Part shown: positions 20,946-33,899 of the stretch, one piece after another
Layout of the letters: the number at the start of each line of letters is the position of its first letter
How positions within the stretch are numbered: the stretch's first letter is position 1
Source: Marasmius tenuissimus
Lineage: Eukaryota > Basidiomycota > Agaricomycetes > Agaricales > Marasmiaceae
Reading direction: 5' to 3'
Assembly (NCBI GenBank): GCA_029532415.1
Contig: JAQOTA010000053.1
Location: 3,472,001 to 3,536,000 of the forward strand
DNA length: 64,000 bases
The notes under the pieces: generated by a model
The model's input: the letters and a program-made list of their open reading frames with translations, nothing else
What the model was told of the DNA's origin: nothing
Database searches by the model: none
Translations under genes and position numbers: made by a program

Positions 20946-21396
20946 TTAATCTGGGATGCTATTTCGAGATGTTTCCGAAATTTAGGCTCATCGTTTGAGT
21001 TTGCTGATACGCTTGCATCAGAGAAATGCGTGTCGGGTGTTGACGACAGGCGGTGAGTGACTGGTGATATTCTGGAAATGGACTGGAACATGGAACCAAT
21101 GACCAGGAAGAGCGTCGAAACTCTGTTCTTGAACGGCCCGATGACCGTCCCGTTGTCAAAACCATCCAGTATTTCCAGTATTTCGGAGATATAAAGCTCT
21201 AAAATCAATCCAAGAAGCTTTGCAACCGGTAAACGGGCTCATCAGTGCATGAGACAACCTGAGTATCATGCGAGGTTCTTCCTGTTCCCTGAGTTCAAAC
21301 AAACTAAACGACATTGGGAGGTGATTCTGTTTTTAGCATTTTCATACGACGCGAAGGCTTAGCCTTTTTGGTTGAAGGGTTCGAGGTGGGAGTCGC

Positions 21397-21431
21397 GGAC
21401 AGAGAGCTTTGGTCAGAGAAGCTCTCTGTCC
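21397..21431. repeat. Perfect 13-bp inverted repeat with 9-nt loop
   Basis: GGACAGAGAGCTT, nine bases, then AAGCTCTCTGTCC. It is a perfect dyad in the promoter region between GH12-C and GH92, about 370 bp upstream of the GH92 start. It could be a binding site for a dimeric regulator or a remnant of a small inverted-repeat element. Confidence 0.7.
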
Positions 21432-21799
21432 TTGACGTTCAAACATCCCGCCGGTCCCGCGCCTCCGGACGGCAGGCACTTCGCGCAACCAAGTTTCCCG
21501 TTTCACCAGGTTCCCTTTCTAGTTGAACAAGCCCACCGTAAACCCTCCCTCAGGAATCGATTTCACTCACGTAGAAGTTCATCAGGTCACGTCTCTCACG
21601 TTCCTCCAATCCAGGAATTGCTTTCTCTCGCAACCATATGGTCAACTAGGAAGTTCGTCATACATACTATTCGTCGCGCGTGGTACTTGCGTCCCTGGAT
21701 ATGATATGTTCAGAATCATGACAATATACGCAGAGCGGTGCAGAGGTCTCCAGAGGCTCTGAGACGTGTAAAGCCCTTCTCGCTACATTCATCATCATC

Positions 21800-24700
21800 A
21801 TGGGGCTTTCGCCGGTTTTGAAACTGGGGGGATACTTTGTCTGTCTGCTTGTCTGTGATGCAGTAGCAGGGGCAAGTACCAACCTTACTTCATTTGTTAA
21901 CTTGTTCATTGGGACGGCATCTGGGGCCAATGGTGGGAGTGGAGGAAATGCCTTTCCAGGTATGCGCCTTGTCATATGTAAAGAACAGCGTTGATATTGG
22001 TTGTTCAGGTGCTGCTATTCCTCATGGAATGGCCAAGGTCAGCTCCGCTTGTAGGTCCATAGTGACGCAGAACTGGTTCAAAACATACAGCTCAGGTTGG
22101 AATTGACGTGAGCACGGCCCCGAGGCAAGCAGGGTACATTCATGACAACTCGTCGATCACCGGTATTTCCTTGTTGCATGATGAAGGCACCGGAGGAAAT
22201 ACCAATGGGGGATATGGTGTCTTCCCTCTCTTCCCACTTGCCAACTGCTCTTTTCAATCTTGCCCTGTCGGAATTGGGCCTCGGGCTGCTCTACGTGCAG
22301 CAGGAGCTGATGGTTTGCTCACTCTTTCTACCAAGCTGTTTCCGATTGCTTAAGAACATAAATAGCCGCGTCACCAGGTTACTTCACAACAACATTTGTA
22401 AACGGGATTAAGATCGAGACGACTTCGACTCGTAGAGCTGGACTGATTCGCTTCACATATTCATCGGACGCGAATCACGTCGTTGTGGACTTGACAAACG
22501 ACCTCCAGCGCTCCTTCGAAGGAGGGAGTATCTCCATCGATCCAAACGGCCGCACCAAATTGTCTGGAACTTTCCTTCAAGTATGTCATTGCCTTACTAC
22601 CAACCTCCCCTCACCGACCCTATCGTGACCTGCAGAGTTACGGAACAGATAACTACACGGCCTACGCATGCTACGATTTTACGCCCCCGTCCTCTTCTAA
22701 GATTCCTCCGCAACCCATTGTGGAAATAGGAACCTATCAGTCCACAAACTCCTCAACTCCGACCAACTTGACTATCTCGACATCGATTACCTCCCTCTCG
22801 TTCCCTTTTACCTCAACGGTATCCAAAATCCAAGCGGGTGGCATCCTTTCGTTCAACTCCAGCATAGTCACGGCAAGGTTCGGGATTTCGTTCATCAGCA
22901 GTGACCAAGCGTGCAAAAACGCCGAAGCAGAGGTGCCGGACTGGGACTGGGAAGCCATACAAGCGGCCTCTAAATCTAAGTGGGAGGAGGTGCTGCAGAG
23001 AGTGCAAGTTGATACAGACATTGAGGATGAGTCGGTCGTCGAGATGTTATACTCATCTGTGAGATTGAGTCTGGAGATCCTCGTGCACGTTGCTAACTTA
23101 ATCTCAACAGCTGTATCGTGCTTCGCTCGTTCCCGCCAACTTGACGGAGGAGAATCCGTACTGGAGCTCACCTTCTCCTTTCTACGATGCCTTATTCTGG
23201 TATGTATTCCAGCTGGGTTCCCCCCTCCCCCCATGCGCTCGCTGAGGCCGCATCTAGTTCTTGGGATACATTCCGCACCGTCCACCCCCTTTTATCTCTG
23301 ACCTCGCCGAGAGAGTGGGCTGAAATTGTCGACACATACGTAGATGGCTGGCGGCATACCGGTGCGTAAGATATAGCACAACTCGAGTCATGGGAAGCGA
23401 AATCTCAAATCAGAATGGCAGGCTTCATCCCGGAGTGCCGAGCCAACACGAAGGCGTACGTCCTTGACTCTACTAACGTTCGGTTTGATAGCTAATGAGC
23501 TCATGCGCAGTGGTTACGTTCAAGGAGGGAGCGACGGGATGCCCATTCTCGGTGATTTTGCCGTCAAGTATGGATCCCGAGCTCAAGAACTTGAGGTGCC
23601 CACCGACGACCTGTACCAAGCTTTGGTAGATACCGCGGAGAACACTGTGGGTTACGCAATCCCAAGCCTACATCTGCCCCACTAATCCTACGCATTGATA
23701 GCCCCTTGATTGGTATCGAGGTATGGTGCGATCCGTAAATGAAATGATGCTCTGACGCGACATTTGGCAGTGGGAAGGCAAAATACCGCCTGGAAAATGT
23801 TCGGATACCTACCTACTGACTGGGTTGACCCCACGGGGAGTACTGGTTTGGCTACGAGGGAAGCATCGAGGGCATACGAGGTTTGCCTTGCACTTGCCAT
23901 CCGGTTTACTTTCACTGTATTATTTACCTGCACAGTACGCTCTTGGAGATTTCTCCGTCCGACAAGCTGCGATCGCACTGGGCAAATCGCAGAACGATAT
24001 TGCGTTATACACTAACCGGTCGATGAACTTTGTGAACATGTGGGACCCCAATGTGACTCACGATGGGTTTACCGGGTTTGCACAAAGGAGGTATCCTGTG
24101 CGTTGGTCTTTTATTCGTGTTCTGGTCAAGAAGTACGTACTGATGACAATCTAGAATGGCACCTTTGCATTCAGTCCGCCTGACGCCTGCTCTCCTGTGG
24201 ACCCTACCCCACACTCCTGTGCCAGGGGAGACGACAACGATGTCGGATTCTACGAGTGTGAGTCCTACATCATAATCGTAAAGACCTGGTATTAACGGGC
24301 ATCTAGCATCATCTTGGGAAATGAGCTTCTTTGCGCCTCATTCCGTCTCAACACTTGTGAAATTGATGGGTGGAACTGATACATTCGTTAACCGAGTGTG
24401 AGCGAAAGTTCCTTGCGCCTCACTAAGATCCGAAATTCACGCCCGAGTTTCAGAGACCATTACTTCTCCAAAGGGTATTTCCAAGCTGGAAACGAACCCT
24501 CTTTTGCTATACCATGGATCTACCATTATGCCGGTCGTCCTGACCTGACAGCCCTGCGCGTACGGCAAGTTGTGTTCAAGAATTTCAATACTGAAATTGG
24601 AGGGTCAGTGGCTCGGATCTTTACTTTGCTTCAGCCTTCATCCGCTGACGGCCGACTCTTTGTCAATGTGCTCATAGGATCCCCGGAAATGACGACTCTG

Positions 24701-25083
24701 GAGCCATGGCCTCGCTCCTTACATTCCACCTACTCGGATTGTACCCAGTACCATCCTCAAAGCAGTTGTTGATAGGATCCCCCTCTCTGTCGTCGTTCAC
24801 CCTTACCAACAATCTCCTCGGAACCTCAACGAAGTTTACTGTCACGAACTTTGACCCAACCACGTTGAACGTGTCTCCTCCCGCAGGAAGTAGGGTGTAT
24901 GTGAAGAGTATCACGATCAATGGGAAGGCCGCTCCGAGTATTTGTGTTATCGATTTTGACCAGGTGGTAGGGGGTGGTGACATCGTCATTGAGGTTGACG
25001 GCGACGCAGAAGCAGCTGAACAGCGAGGTTGCGGTGGGGCGTTGCCTGATTCCCTAGAATCTGGGGGGTTCGGAGGACTCTGA
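21800..25083 (+). CDS. GH92 alpha-mannosidase, secreted
   Basis: Family 92 exo-acting alpha-mannosidase, calcium-dependent, trimming mannose from glycoprotein or mannan side chains. ATG at 21800; signal peptide runs to about VAGAS. Early motif FVNLFIGTASGANGG..GNAFPG, then (after a 49-bp intron, 21961-22009) AAIPHGMAKV, GYIHDNSSITGISLLHDEGTGG (about 22130-22200), YSSDANHVVVDLTND (about 22460), the mid-domain with EKWEEVLQRV-like KSKWEEVLQRVQV (about 22975), RTVHPLLSLTSP (about 23285), FIPECRANTKAGYVQGGSDG across an intron (about 23425-23535) and PILGDFAVKYG. The C-terminal beta-sandwich has FTNNLLGTSTKFTVTNFDP-like sequence and ends SLESGGFGGL at TGA 25081-25083. About a dozen short introns. 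N-glycosylation sites are frequent. Intact as far as I can splice it. It is convergent with the next gene, only 110 bp apart. Confidence 0.88.
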
Positions 25084-25193
25084 CGTGCAAGCAGTGTACA
25101 TTCATCGGTACATTCATCAGGAATTACATGTTGCTATTAGTACTGTACAGGTACAAGATCCGGGGTTATATCATTGGTCTGCGAGAGTCGTGA

Positions 25194-25581
25194 TCATTTC
25201 CTGTTGAGCTCTTCCTGTCGTGCGTGTAATTCTTCACGGCCCTGTATCGCACTCGAGTCAGACACAATAACAGTGATCGTGAGCAATCGGCACTCACCAA
25301 AGGCTTCTCTAAGTTCTCGCGGACTTCCTGGCTCGGAACGTGGGGTCCTTTGGCATGATGAGCAGCAGCGGGATTACCGCTGAGGCCTTGGCCAATCTGC
25401 TCTTGACCGGGCTATAAGATTCATGCGTTGGTCAGTGAATCGATGAACAACGGGTTAGCGAGTGGCCACATACGTTGGGGTGAGGCTGGATCGAGAATGT
25501 GGGCTCGGAATCGGTATTGTTCTGACTGTTGTCAGAGTTGTTAGAGACCTTGTCTTTGATCTTGTTGACGATGTTGGACAT
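25194..25581 (-). CDS. Small hydrophilic protein
   Basis: Three exons starting ATG 25579-25581: MSNIVNKIKDKVSNNSDNS..FSIQPHPN, then PGQEQIGQGLSGNPAAAHHA, then GREELHARQEELNRK with TGA at 25194-25196. Introns are GTATGT..TATAG and GTGAGT..ACAG. About 89 residues, highly charged and polar, rich in Asn, Gln, His and Pro, without hydrophobic stretches and probably disordered. Similar short hydrophilic proteins are common in agaricomycetes and often stress-induced, but I cannot assign a function. Confidence 0.7.
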
Positions 25582-25773
25582 TGTGAGAGATGTATATGAA
25601 GATTGAGTGATTGAAAGAGCTGCTTTCAAGTGCTTTATATACTAGTCGAGTTGACTCTGACGATTCCAGCGATGCATCATATGTGACGTCATAAGGACAT
25701 TGTATACATTTCCTTCCACTGCGGTAAGTACAAGCACAGAAGAGGCTTAGATTAGTCGGATTAGATAGCCCAA

Positions 25774-26604
25774 TTATCCCGTCATCATCTGAGGAAAATC
25801 AGCGCACAGAATACAATATGTAACACTAGTTCTGACCTTGACAAATTCTGGAAAGAAAGGGTTGGCATCGCTTCTTGCAGTTCCGAGAAGAAAACTCACC
25901 GCTATAGCTGATTGTTCCGTCTCCGTCGACATCAGCCTCCCTCATCATGGAGTTGATCTCGTCCTCGGTGAGTCGTTCACCTAGAGGGAAATATCTATTC
26001 TGTAGCTCAAATGGATACGACGACGAGGGACATACCAAGGCTCTCCATGACACTTCGTAGCTCATTCGCACTGATAGAACCACTTCCATCCTTATCGAAG
26101 ACTTTGAACGCCTGTCGTATCTCCTCTTCACTATCAGCATGGTGAACCTTCTTCGACATCATAGAGAGAAATTCGGAAAAGTCGATCGTTCCATTTCCAT
26201 CAGCGTCGACCTCGTTGATCATGTCTTGAAGTTCAACTTCGGTGGGGTTCTGTCCCAGAGAACGCATCACTGTTCCCAGCTCGCGGGTGGTAATCGTTCC
26301 ATCGCCATCTAGGTCGAGACTTGAGCATGATTGCATAGATGTGTTCCGTAATCTCGGCCTCACCTCTATCGAATAACCCAAAGGCCTCCTTAAATTCTGT
26401 CGGAATGGACGCGACTGTGAGCGTTCCAATGCAAACCCCGAGAGTAGAACACGCACCATTGATTTGTTCTGATCATCCATGAACGCAAGCTCAGCGCAAT
26501 TTTGAATCGACAAGGTCCTTTCATACCTTCAGACTGGGAAGAATACTCATCGGAAAACGAGCGAGAAAGCGAATGGTTTGACGACGCACAAGCTGATCGG
26601 ACAT
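25774..26604 (-). CDS. Calmodulin paralogue
   Basis: Full-length calmodulin-type calcium sensor, about 149 residues. ATG 26602-26604 codes MSDQL, followed by exons of 7 nt (26527-26533) and 12 nt (26457-26468), which together give SEEQIN. Four EF-hand loops are intact with Asp at position 1 and Glu at 12: [48 protein letters not shown]. Last exon MMTG with TAA 25774-25776. Differences from the canonical neighbour cluster in the central linker ([12 protein letters not shown]), EF3 and the C-lobe. It lies in tandem, 0.5 kb from the canonical gene and on the same strand, with the same intron positions, so it arose by local duplication. Probably calcium-binding but with altered target choice. Confidence 0.92.
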
Positions 26605-27122
26605 ATTATCTATTTGGTGTGGGTGTTCGAGGGTCTGGCGGTTCGATTCTGGTCGCAAACAGACCAAACGAGAGGAGAAAGCATTACTCACTGCGTATAC
26701 AAGAAAGTGGAAGTTGGGCTGCGGGTTCTGAAGAGTTCAACCCTGCCATTTTATTGTCCAAACCCAATTCAATTCGCTTTCCCACGAGAGGTTATGTTAA
26801 CCTTATACTTACCGCCCAGCGCCGACAGAATTTAACAGATTGATATTGAGCGCTGCACTGCGATCATGAGGAATGTCTTCGTAGAAGCCGAGCAAAGTTG
26901 TACTTGGTGAAAGAAGCAAACACGGGCTGATGAATGGCAGTGCTGCTTGAACACGAACGCGGTGTCGCGTTCACCGGGTTACTTTGTTCTACAGTACTAC
27001 TTATTTGTCCGAGAGAAAAGAAAGTAGTTGAGTACTTGTACACTATATCTGCCATCGTTCCTTCCCGAGAATCCCAAGCCATCGAGAATGTACAGAGACG
27101 AAATCCTGTCCACAAGAGGCTT
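26605..27122. other. Spacer between the two calmodulin genes
   Basis: About 520 bp: 3' end of the canonical gene and promoter of the paralogue. AT-richer than the coding parts. No further exon seen. Confidence 0.4.
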
Positions 27123-27976
<854 letters not shown>

Positions 27977-28492
27977 TTGTTGTGGTTGGGGTGTATAGGA
28001 GTTGGTGTCCAACGAAACGATGAGAGGTTGTAAAGGGTTGTGAATAGATGCTGGCAGACGTTGCCCTTGTTAGTAGTGGACATCACGGCAATCGCCGTTA
28101 AATCGCCGTCGGCAGATCCAGCGAGCGCTTAAAGTTCTCTTTCCGGTTTCCTTCACATTCGCGCACTCACGAGAGCTGGTCAACTCTACTCACCGAAACA
28201 CGTTATTACCAAGAGAAATGGGACATCAAGTGACCTTGCTCTTGAATGAATCTGGCGGACCGCTCGTGTTAGTGATTCACCCTTGGAAAACTCTCTTTTA
28301 TCCACTGAGTGCCCGAGAAGCATCCGAATCACACTCAAGACGAGGATAGCTGTCACCTGAAGGTCAGATAACAATGGGTACTGACGGGCCGTTCGAAACC
28401 GTCTGAAGTATGGTACGGTGTTTCCTCTGAGAAATCTACAGCTTTAAAATCTATATGAGCTTCACGTAGAACCCCAAGCCAAAGACGCGACC
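27977..28492. other. Divergent region calmodulin / GH105-1
   Basis: About 0.5 kb shared upstream DNA. A CTTTAAAA element near 28442 lies about 50 nt before the GH105 start. No coding exon seen. Confidence 0.4.
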
Positions 28493-30145
28493 ATGCATCT
28501 CCTCCAAGCCCTCTTGATAACTCCCTTCCTCGGTCTTCCGGTCACTCTTGCCCGCCCTGCATCCTATGCGCAATGGGCAGCCGACTCGGTCATTGCCCGT
28601 GGGCAAAGCACCGGCCTTGACGGGAACGGAACCCCCAAAATCATCTATGATGATGGCGAGTTCCAGATAGGCTTGAGAAGGCTCTTCGAGAAAACCGGAG
28701 ACCAGAAATACTATAATCATATCCTAAAGGCAGCGAACACAGTCGTCTCATCCAATGGATCTTTCCCGGCAAGCTGGAAGTACGTATTTTAGTTTGTTCG
28801 CGTGAACACCCACATTGACAACGGGGAACAGACTCTCTGACTACCAGCTGGATCCGATACGGTGAGCTTTGACTCACAAGAAAAGAGGCGCGGAACTTAC
28901 CTGTTCCCTGGTCTCGATAGTGTCGGGACGACATTCCTATACTTGTGAGTACCTATCTTCACCACCAATTGAACCCCTATTCATTGCACCCACTCCTCCA
29001 GGTATGACAGAACGAAGGACCAAAAGTGGAAAACGGCTGCAGATACTTTCCGTCGTCAGCTGGATGTACAGCCTCGTACAGGGCAAGGTCAATATTGGCA
29101 CAAGCAGGTTTATCCCAACCAAGGTGAGCCACCCCCGTGCCAGCTCCCTCTGTACGCCCTTCGGTTGAAGATGCGACGTTTCTTACAGGCTGGCTCGACG
29201 GAATATACATGGGAGACGTCTTCTATGCGCAATACACGAAGAACTTCCAATCCACCAACACCAGCGCTTGGGGTGAGTATCAAATTGAGAAATCTTCACT
29301 CGGGAAACATGCCCTGACGCGGGAAAACTTATTCTAGCGGATATTGAGAAACAGTTCAAATTGATGTACGACAATACCCTCCAAACCTCTGGTCTCGGAC
29401 TGCTTTACCACGGATATGATTACTCGCACTCGACTGTATGGGCTTCATCGGATCGTGGACACTCCCCCGAGGTATGGGACAGGGCCTTAGGTACGAGTCG
29501 CGATTTCAACCGGTCTTTCTATGGGTATTTATCCCGGCACTTCCTTCAGGATGGTACATGATGGCTCTCGTTGACACTCTCGAGATCATTCCATCCTCCA
29601 ACTCGGCCTACGCCACGCTCCTCAAAATCTTACAGACACTAGCCCCTCGACTCCGAGATGCAGCTGACAAGACCAGCGGTGTTTGGTGGCTCGTCATGAC
29701 TCAACCTGGGAAGGCCAAGAACTACTTCGAAAGCAGTGGAGGCGCCATGTTTGTGTATTCCTTGCTCAAAGGTGTTCGCCTTGGATACATCAAAGACACG
29801 GACGGCAGTATCGTCGCTGCTGCCAAGAAGGCATATGGCTACATGACAGCTAATTGGGTCGTCGAAAAAAGCGACGGTACGATGGACTGGTTGAATACTG
29901 TGGAGGTAGGTTGCTTTTTGTCTCGGAAGTACAGTTTTACTGAGTCATGATAACTTTTGAGGTCGGAAGCTTGAGTGGAAACGGTACATACGAGGTATAT
30001 CAACTTGTAAATTCTATCTAAATTCTCCCACTGACATCAAAGTTCCACCTCCTAGTACTACGTGAGCGTAGCCACAAAGGTCAACGACCTCAAGGGAGTT
30101 GCTGCCTTCGTTCTCGCGAGTTTGGAATACGAGTTGTTGAAGTAG
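28493..30145 (+). CDS. GH105 unsaturated rhamnogalacturonyl hydrolase, copy 1
   Basis: Removes the 4,5-unsaturated galacturonosyl residue left at chain ends after lyase cleavage of rhamnogalacturonan, a late step of pectin breakdown. ATG 28493; signal peptide MHLLQALLITPFLGLPVTLA. Motifs of the (alpha/alpha)6 barrel: SYAQWAADSVIARG (about 28560), LSDYQLDPIR|VGTTFLYL across short exons (about 28830-28945), DGIYMGDVFYAQYT (about 29195), LGLLYHGYDYSHSTVWAS (about 29395), HSPEVWDRALG|WYMMALVD across an intron (about 29460-29575), VWWLVMTQPGKAKNYFESS and AMFVYSLLKGVRLGYI (about 29680-29790). End LASLEYELLK with TAG 30143-30145. About nine introns. All conserved blocks are present and the gene looks intact. 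Confidence 0.88.
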
Positions 30146-30389
30146 TCCTGATTCTACGTACAGAATGCACATGGTGTTTATCGATATACAACAACCTCAT
30201 GCTTATACCCTTTCAGTCGTCGGAAAGTTTGGTTTGGCCATTGTTAAAATCAAGTGATAAGTCTGCGTACAACGAGAAAATATATAAGTTCGCCAGTAAT
30301 CAGCTTACGACAGCAGTCCAGCATATACAAGAGGCAAAGATAGATCAGAACGGAACAGAGGTGGCCAGATTGAAATATATCAGTCCTCT

Positions 30390-33074
30390 TCAATCCTGCC
30401 GTTTGACGATGTACCTCTCCCAGCTAGGGTACGTCACGTTCGGCGTCCTCAACTTCTCCATCTCCCTCTGCCTCTTCTTTGCCTTCTCAATCCTCTCCTT
30501 CTCTTTTTCCCTCAATTCTTTCTCCTCCTTCTCGGACATGTTGCCGCGATTCCGGATTCCGTGACTCCTTCCACATCTGCATCGCCCGTGTTTGCCGGTG
30601 TAAGCACCAATGTTCTTACCGTTAAGCCCCTTCTCATCCATCACATCACCGAACCCGTATCCATGAGCATATCCATTCCCATTACCGGTAGGCCCGCCGT
30701 ATCCATTCCCGAATCCGGCGTTAAAAGCAGGACTATAACCAGGCCCAAATGAACCAAAGTCACTAGGGCTCGGTGGGGGCCCACCAAACATTGCGGCAAG
30801 TTCCATCAGTTTGGAGTCGAAAGACGCAGGGAACATGACTATTTTCAGTTTCCGTTCGTCTGACGCCATCTTCGGGAACGGCAGAGGCTTCTGTGGCTTA
30901 CGTTTTGCCAATCCCAGGAGTGTATCTTCGTCTGGTTCCGCACTGGCAGAAGTGCGGGAATGAGGACCATCAGCCGGACCGGGAGGCGGCCTTGACGATG
31001 AGGACCCAGAGCCTGAGCCCGAGCCCGAGCCCGAACCTGAGCCTGAGCCTGAGCCTGAACCCGAACCACCAGTATACGACGTATCGTATAGGTCATGATA
31101 GGAATTGGCAGGCGGAGGCGTATAAGGAACTTTTTGCTTTGGCTTGTCTGGAACTGGTTGAGCTCGGAGTAGTGCAAGTAGCTCTGCACGGGCTTCCGGA
31201 TTGTTGGGCTGAAGCCTCAGCAATGCGCGAAGGTCTGTAACTCAATTAGTCAGTATGTTATGGTAGATGATTCCCATCCATCACCTTTGATAGCTTCATC
31301 CTCCCGACCCAGCATTTTCCTTGCCTTAGCCCGTCTAAACAGCCCCTTTCCGCTGCGATGTTGGCCGAGGGACTTCGTACAAGCTTCCTCCGCCGCGATC
31401 CAACTAGAACACAATGTCACATTAGCGCATCAGCGTAGAACGCTGTGGTTCGTCACGAACTTGGACAGTTTCAGGTGAGCAGCTGCGAGATTGAGTTGGT
31501 AATGAGGAAGCTCAGGTTCAATCTTGTGCGCGGCTTCGTAGTGCTTGACTGCACTTTCAAAGTCACCCTTGCGGAAGGCTTGGTTTCCCTGAAAACATAG
31601 AATGTCAGCGACAGAAGGATCAAAGTCTGTTGGATTCACCTCTTCTTTTGCCTTCTCTGCCTTAAGGTAGCGTAGTTCCATTACTTCGCCGATCGTCATG
31701 TCCGGCTCTACGCCTTCTTCAAGTTCCTGAGGATCAACACCTGCAAAGTCTAGCTCGACTTCCCAGATATCCTCTTCTTCTTCAGTTTCCCACCCATATA
31801 CACCACTTCCCCTGCCATCCCATTCACGCTGTTTCCCCTTTCCCACTCGGACACGGCAGTCACTGTGGCCGTTCTCCTTGTCTCTCTCCGGTTCTTTACC
31901 CCTCCCGCTTCCACGTTCACGTATCCTCCGACGGTCCTCTTCGTCCTCTCTGACCGTTCTTTCGCAAACCTCTCCTAGGTGATCCGTCGAACACCCGCAA
32001 TCACACCATTTGGTAGTGAGCTTCTCCCGCAGTAATGTCCCATACCCACGAACATCAAATTCTTTTGCAACGCGCCACAACGTCTGCACAACACGCTCAT
32101 AACCCAATCGGACCTGAAGCTTCCATTCAGCCTCTTGTTCAGGTGTGGCATTCGGGTGACCTAGCGCTGTTGGATCGGTGGAGTCTTTGAAAGACCATTC
32201 GGGCGGTATCATGGTGGCCGCGGCTTGATCTCGGAATAGATCCAGACCATTCTGCCTTCCCCTCTTGTCTTTGTCCTTGTACTTGTTTTTTGCAAGACCA
32301 AATTTGATCTCGCATGCTTCTTCCAAGGCTGCTTGACCCTCATGAAGCGAGCTCAGATGAGGCGGTTTACTGAACACAGGCGAGGGCATTGCCTCAAGAG
32401 TGTCGAGATGGGCTTTGAGTCCATCAAAGTGCGGCAATAGACGGAGGGAATGTAATCCTCGTTTCTGACATATTGGGACATTATTTGACAGGGCCTAAGA
32501 TGGGTGTTGTGTCGCGTGAACAGCAACCAGCGAGAAATATCTGAAGACTCACAAAGTGCCTCAACGCTGTATATGACCACAAAATACTCTTCGTTGCGAC
32601 ACGTTCTCCGGCTTGACGCATATCCATGCATAACACAGCTCGGAAAAAGTCCTTCACTTCATCACAGTCTGCATTATGTGCAGCCCAGCCAGGACCTCCC
32701 AATGCAACGCAGCGCATAACGAATGTCGGCACATGAACGAGAGATATTGCGTAGATTCTGGTTGAAAACAACCGCGCAATATCTTGCTCGTATCTCAACA
32801 GCAATATCCTCGATATCGTGCGTTCCAGTTGCGAAACGGCGGTCCTCGTAGTCGAGATTCCCTTGTCAGCGAGAGGATTCGGTGCTCCGACTGCGCGATG
32901 ATTCTGGTGCTGTCCAAGGTCATGTCGCCGATGATCGTGGTCGTGTCCGCGACGCCCATGGCGTCCATGAGTGTCTTTCTGATTGTTAGTACCACTGCTG
33001 GTACTTTGTTGAGAATTCTTCTTGGCCGAGTCGTTTTTCGGTCGTCTCTTGACGTGGGAGTATTTTGCGGGCAT
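30390..33074 (-). CDS. TPR-repeat protein with Gly/Ser tract
   Basis: ATG 33072-33074 begins MPAKYSHVKRRPKNDSAKKN, a basic head followed by a His/Arg/Asp-rich stretch (HDHDHRRH). A globular part around 32600-32850 ends SILWSYTALRHF. An intron (about 32464-32551) leads to RGLHSLRLLPHFDGLKAHLD. The middle has a Cys-rich patch (WCDCGCSTDHLG) and a very charged region. TPR units follow at 31630-31210: CFQGNQAFRKGDFESAVKHY, AAEEACTKSLGQHRSGKGLF, DLRALLRLQPNNPEARAELL, separated by two short introns. Then come a (Gly-Ser)n tract coded by a hexanucleotide repeat (31008-31067), a Gly/Asn/Tyr-rich region, and a charged C-terminus ending YIVKRQD. TPRs suggest a co-chaperone or scaffold. The exact family is not recognised. 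Confidence 0.75.
31008..31067. repeat. Hexanucleotide microsatellite GAGCCY, about 10 units
   Basis: Imperfect (GAGCCT/GAGCCC/GAACCT)n on the + strand, coding (Gly-Ser)n in the TPR protein on the minus strand. Such tracts change length readily while keeping frame. Confidence 0.7.
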
Positions 33075-33899
33075 TTCTGTCCCTAGCGATGATGGTAGTG
33101 TGAGGAAAAGGAAGCTCTCAGAGCGTCAGCAACGAGGAAACGTCTGCTGTCCTGGGCTGTGAGGCCGTGGAAGAAGACCGGTGCGGCACTCTCCGGCAGG
33201 CGCTTTTTCCGGATCAGACGTTACAATTCGGGCTTGTTCAAGTTGTACACCATCGCGCTCATACCAAGTCATACGGTACCTATACGGTACCTGTACGGTA
33301 TACCTATACTTCATTGTGAATTCATTATTCCTCGATCAACGGAGCGCCTGTCGCCGATGTCGTCCACTTTCACTTTCTCTCTGTTACTTCATTCAGCAAG
33401 CCATCGGATGCGCGTTCACCATTTGAACATCGACTACTGGCATCCTGAATCCAGTTCTAGGCGGAGTGCGCCACAGGCAATATCAAGAGTCTATCACCTC
33501 AGCCCACCTTTCAAGCTTTAAGGTTCAAGGCCAGGCGACAAGCAACACTCCTTTGCTAATCTCTCGCAAAGCTCACCATCTACTGATTTGAATCGTGCAT
33601 CAGCACGTTGGCTACATGGGTCGCTGCTAGTTGATTATATCTCTGATGCTCCGATGCCAGGACAAACCCTCGTTGTCAATCGACTACCTTGAGGATTTCG
33701 CCTGGCATTGCAATCCATATCGATCCTCACTACTTATACTGAAGACCCAGCATTCATAAGTATGATAACCCATTATACAGTGCAATATTCCTATGTATGC
33801 GACGTACCGATAATTACAAGCAAATATTGTCGTAAGCTTGAACAGAACTCTATAACCAAACAGCCGGAACGAAGGGGGGTAGGAGAAATCGTGCGTGTA
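33075..33899. other. Intergenic, upstream of the TPR gene
   Basis: About 0.8 kb between the TBC gene 3' end and the TPR start. It contains a three-fold TACGGTACC-type repeat with 11-nt spacing at 33272-33303. No coding exon seen. Confidence 0.4.
33272..33303. repeat. Triple palindromic TACGGTAYC repeat, 11-nt period
   Basis: TACGGTACC at 33272 and 33283 and a variant (TACGGTATACC) at 33294. The spacing is close to one helical turn, about 200 bp upstream of the TPR gene start. Could be a phased binding site. Confidence 0.55.

Larger units (their letters stand above)
20886..21799. other. Divergent intergenic region GH12-C / GH92
   Basis: About 0.9 kb shared upstream DNA of two divergently transcribed polysaccharide-degradation genes. 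It contains a perfect 13-bp inverted repeat (21397-21431). No coding exon seen. Confidence 0.5.

Noticed and set aside
26864..27115. Open frame continuing past the calmodulin last EF hand
   Set aside because: Splicing to the 18-nt exon restores the universal EFVKMMLSK ending; the longer frame is 3' UTR.
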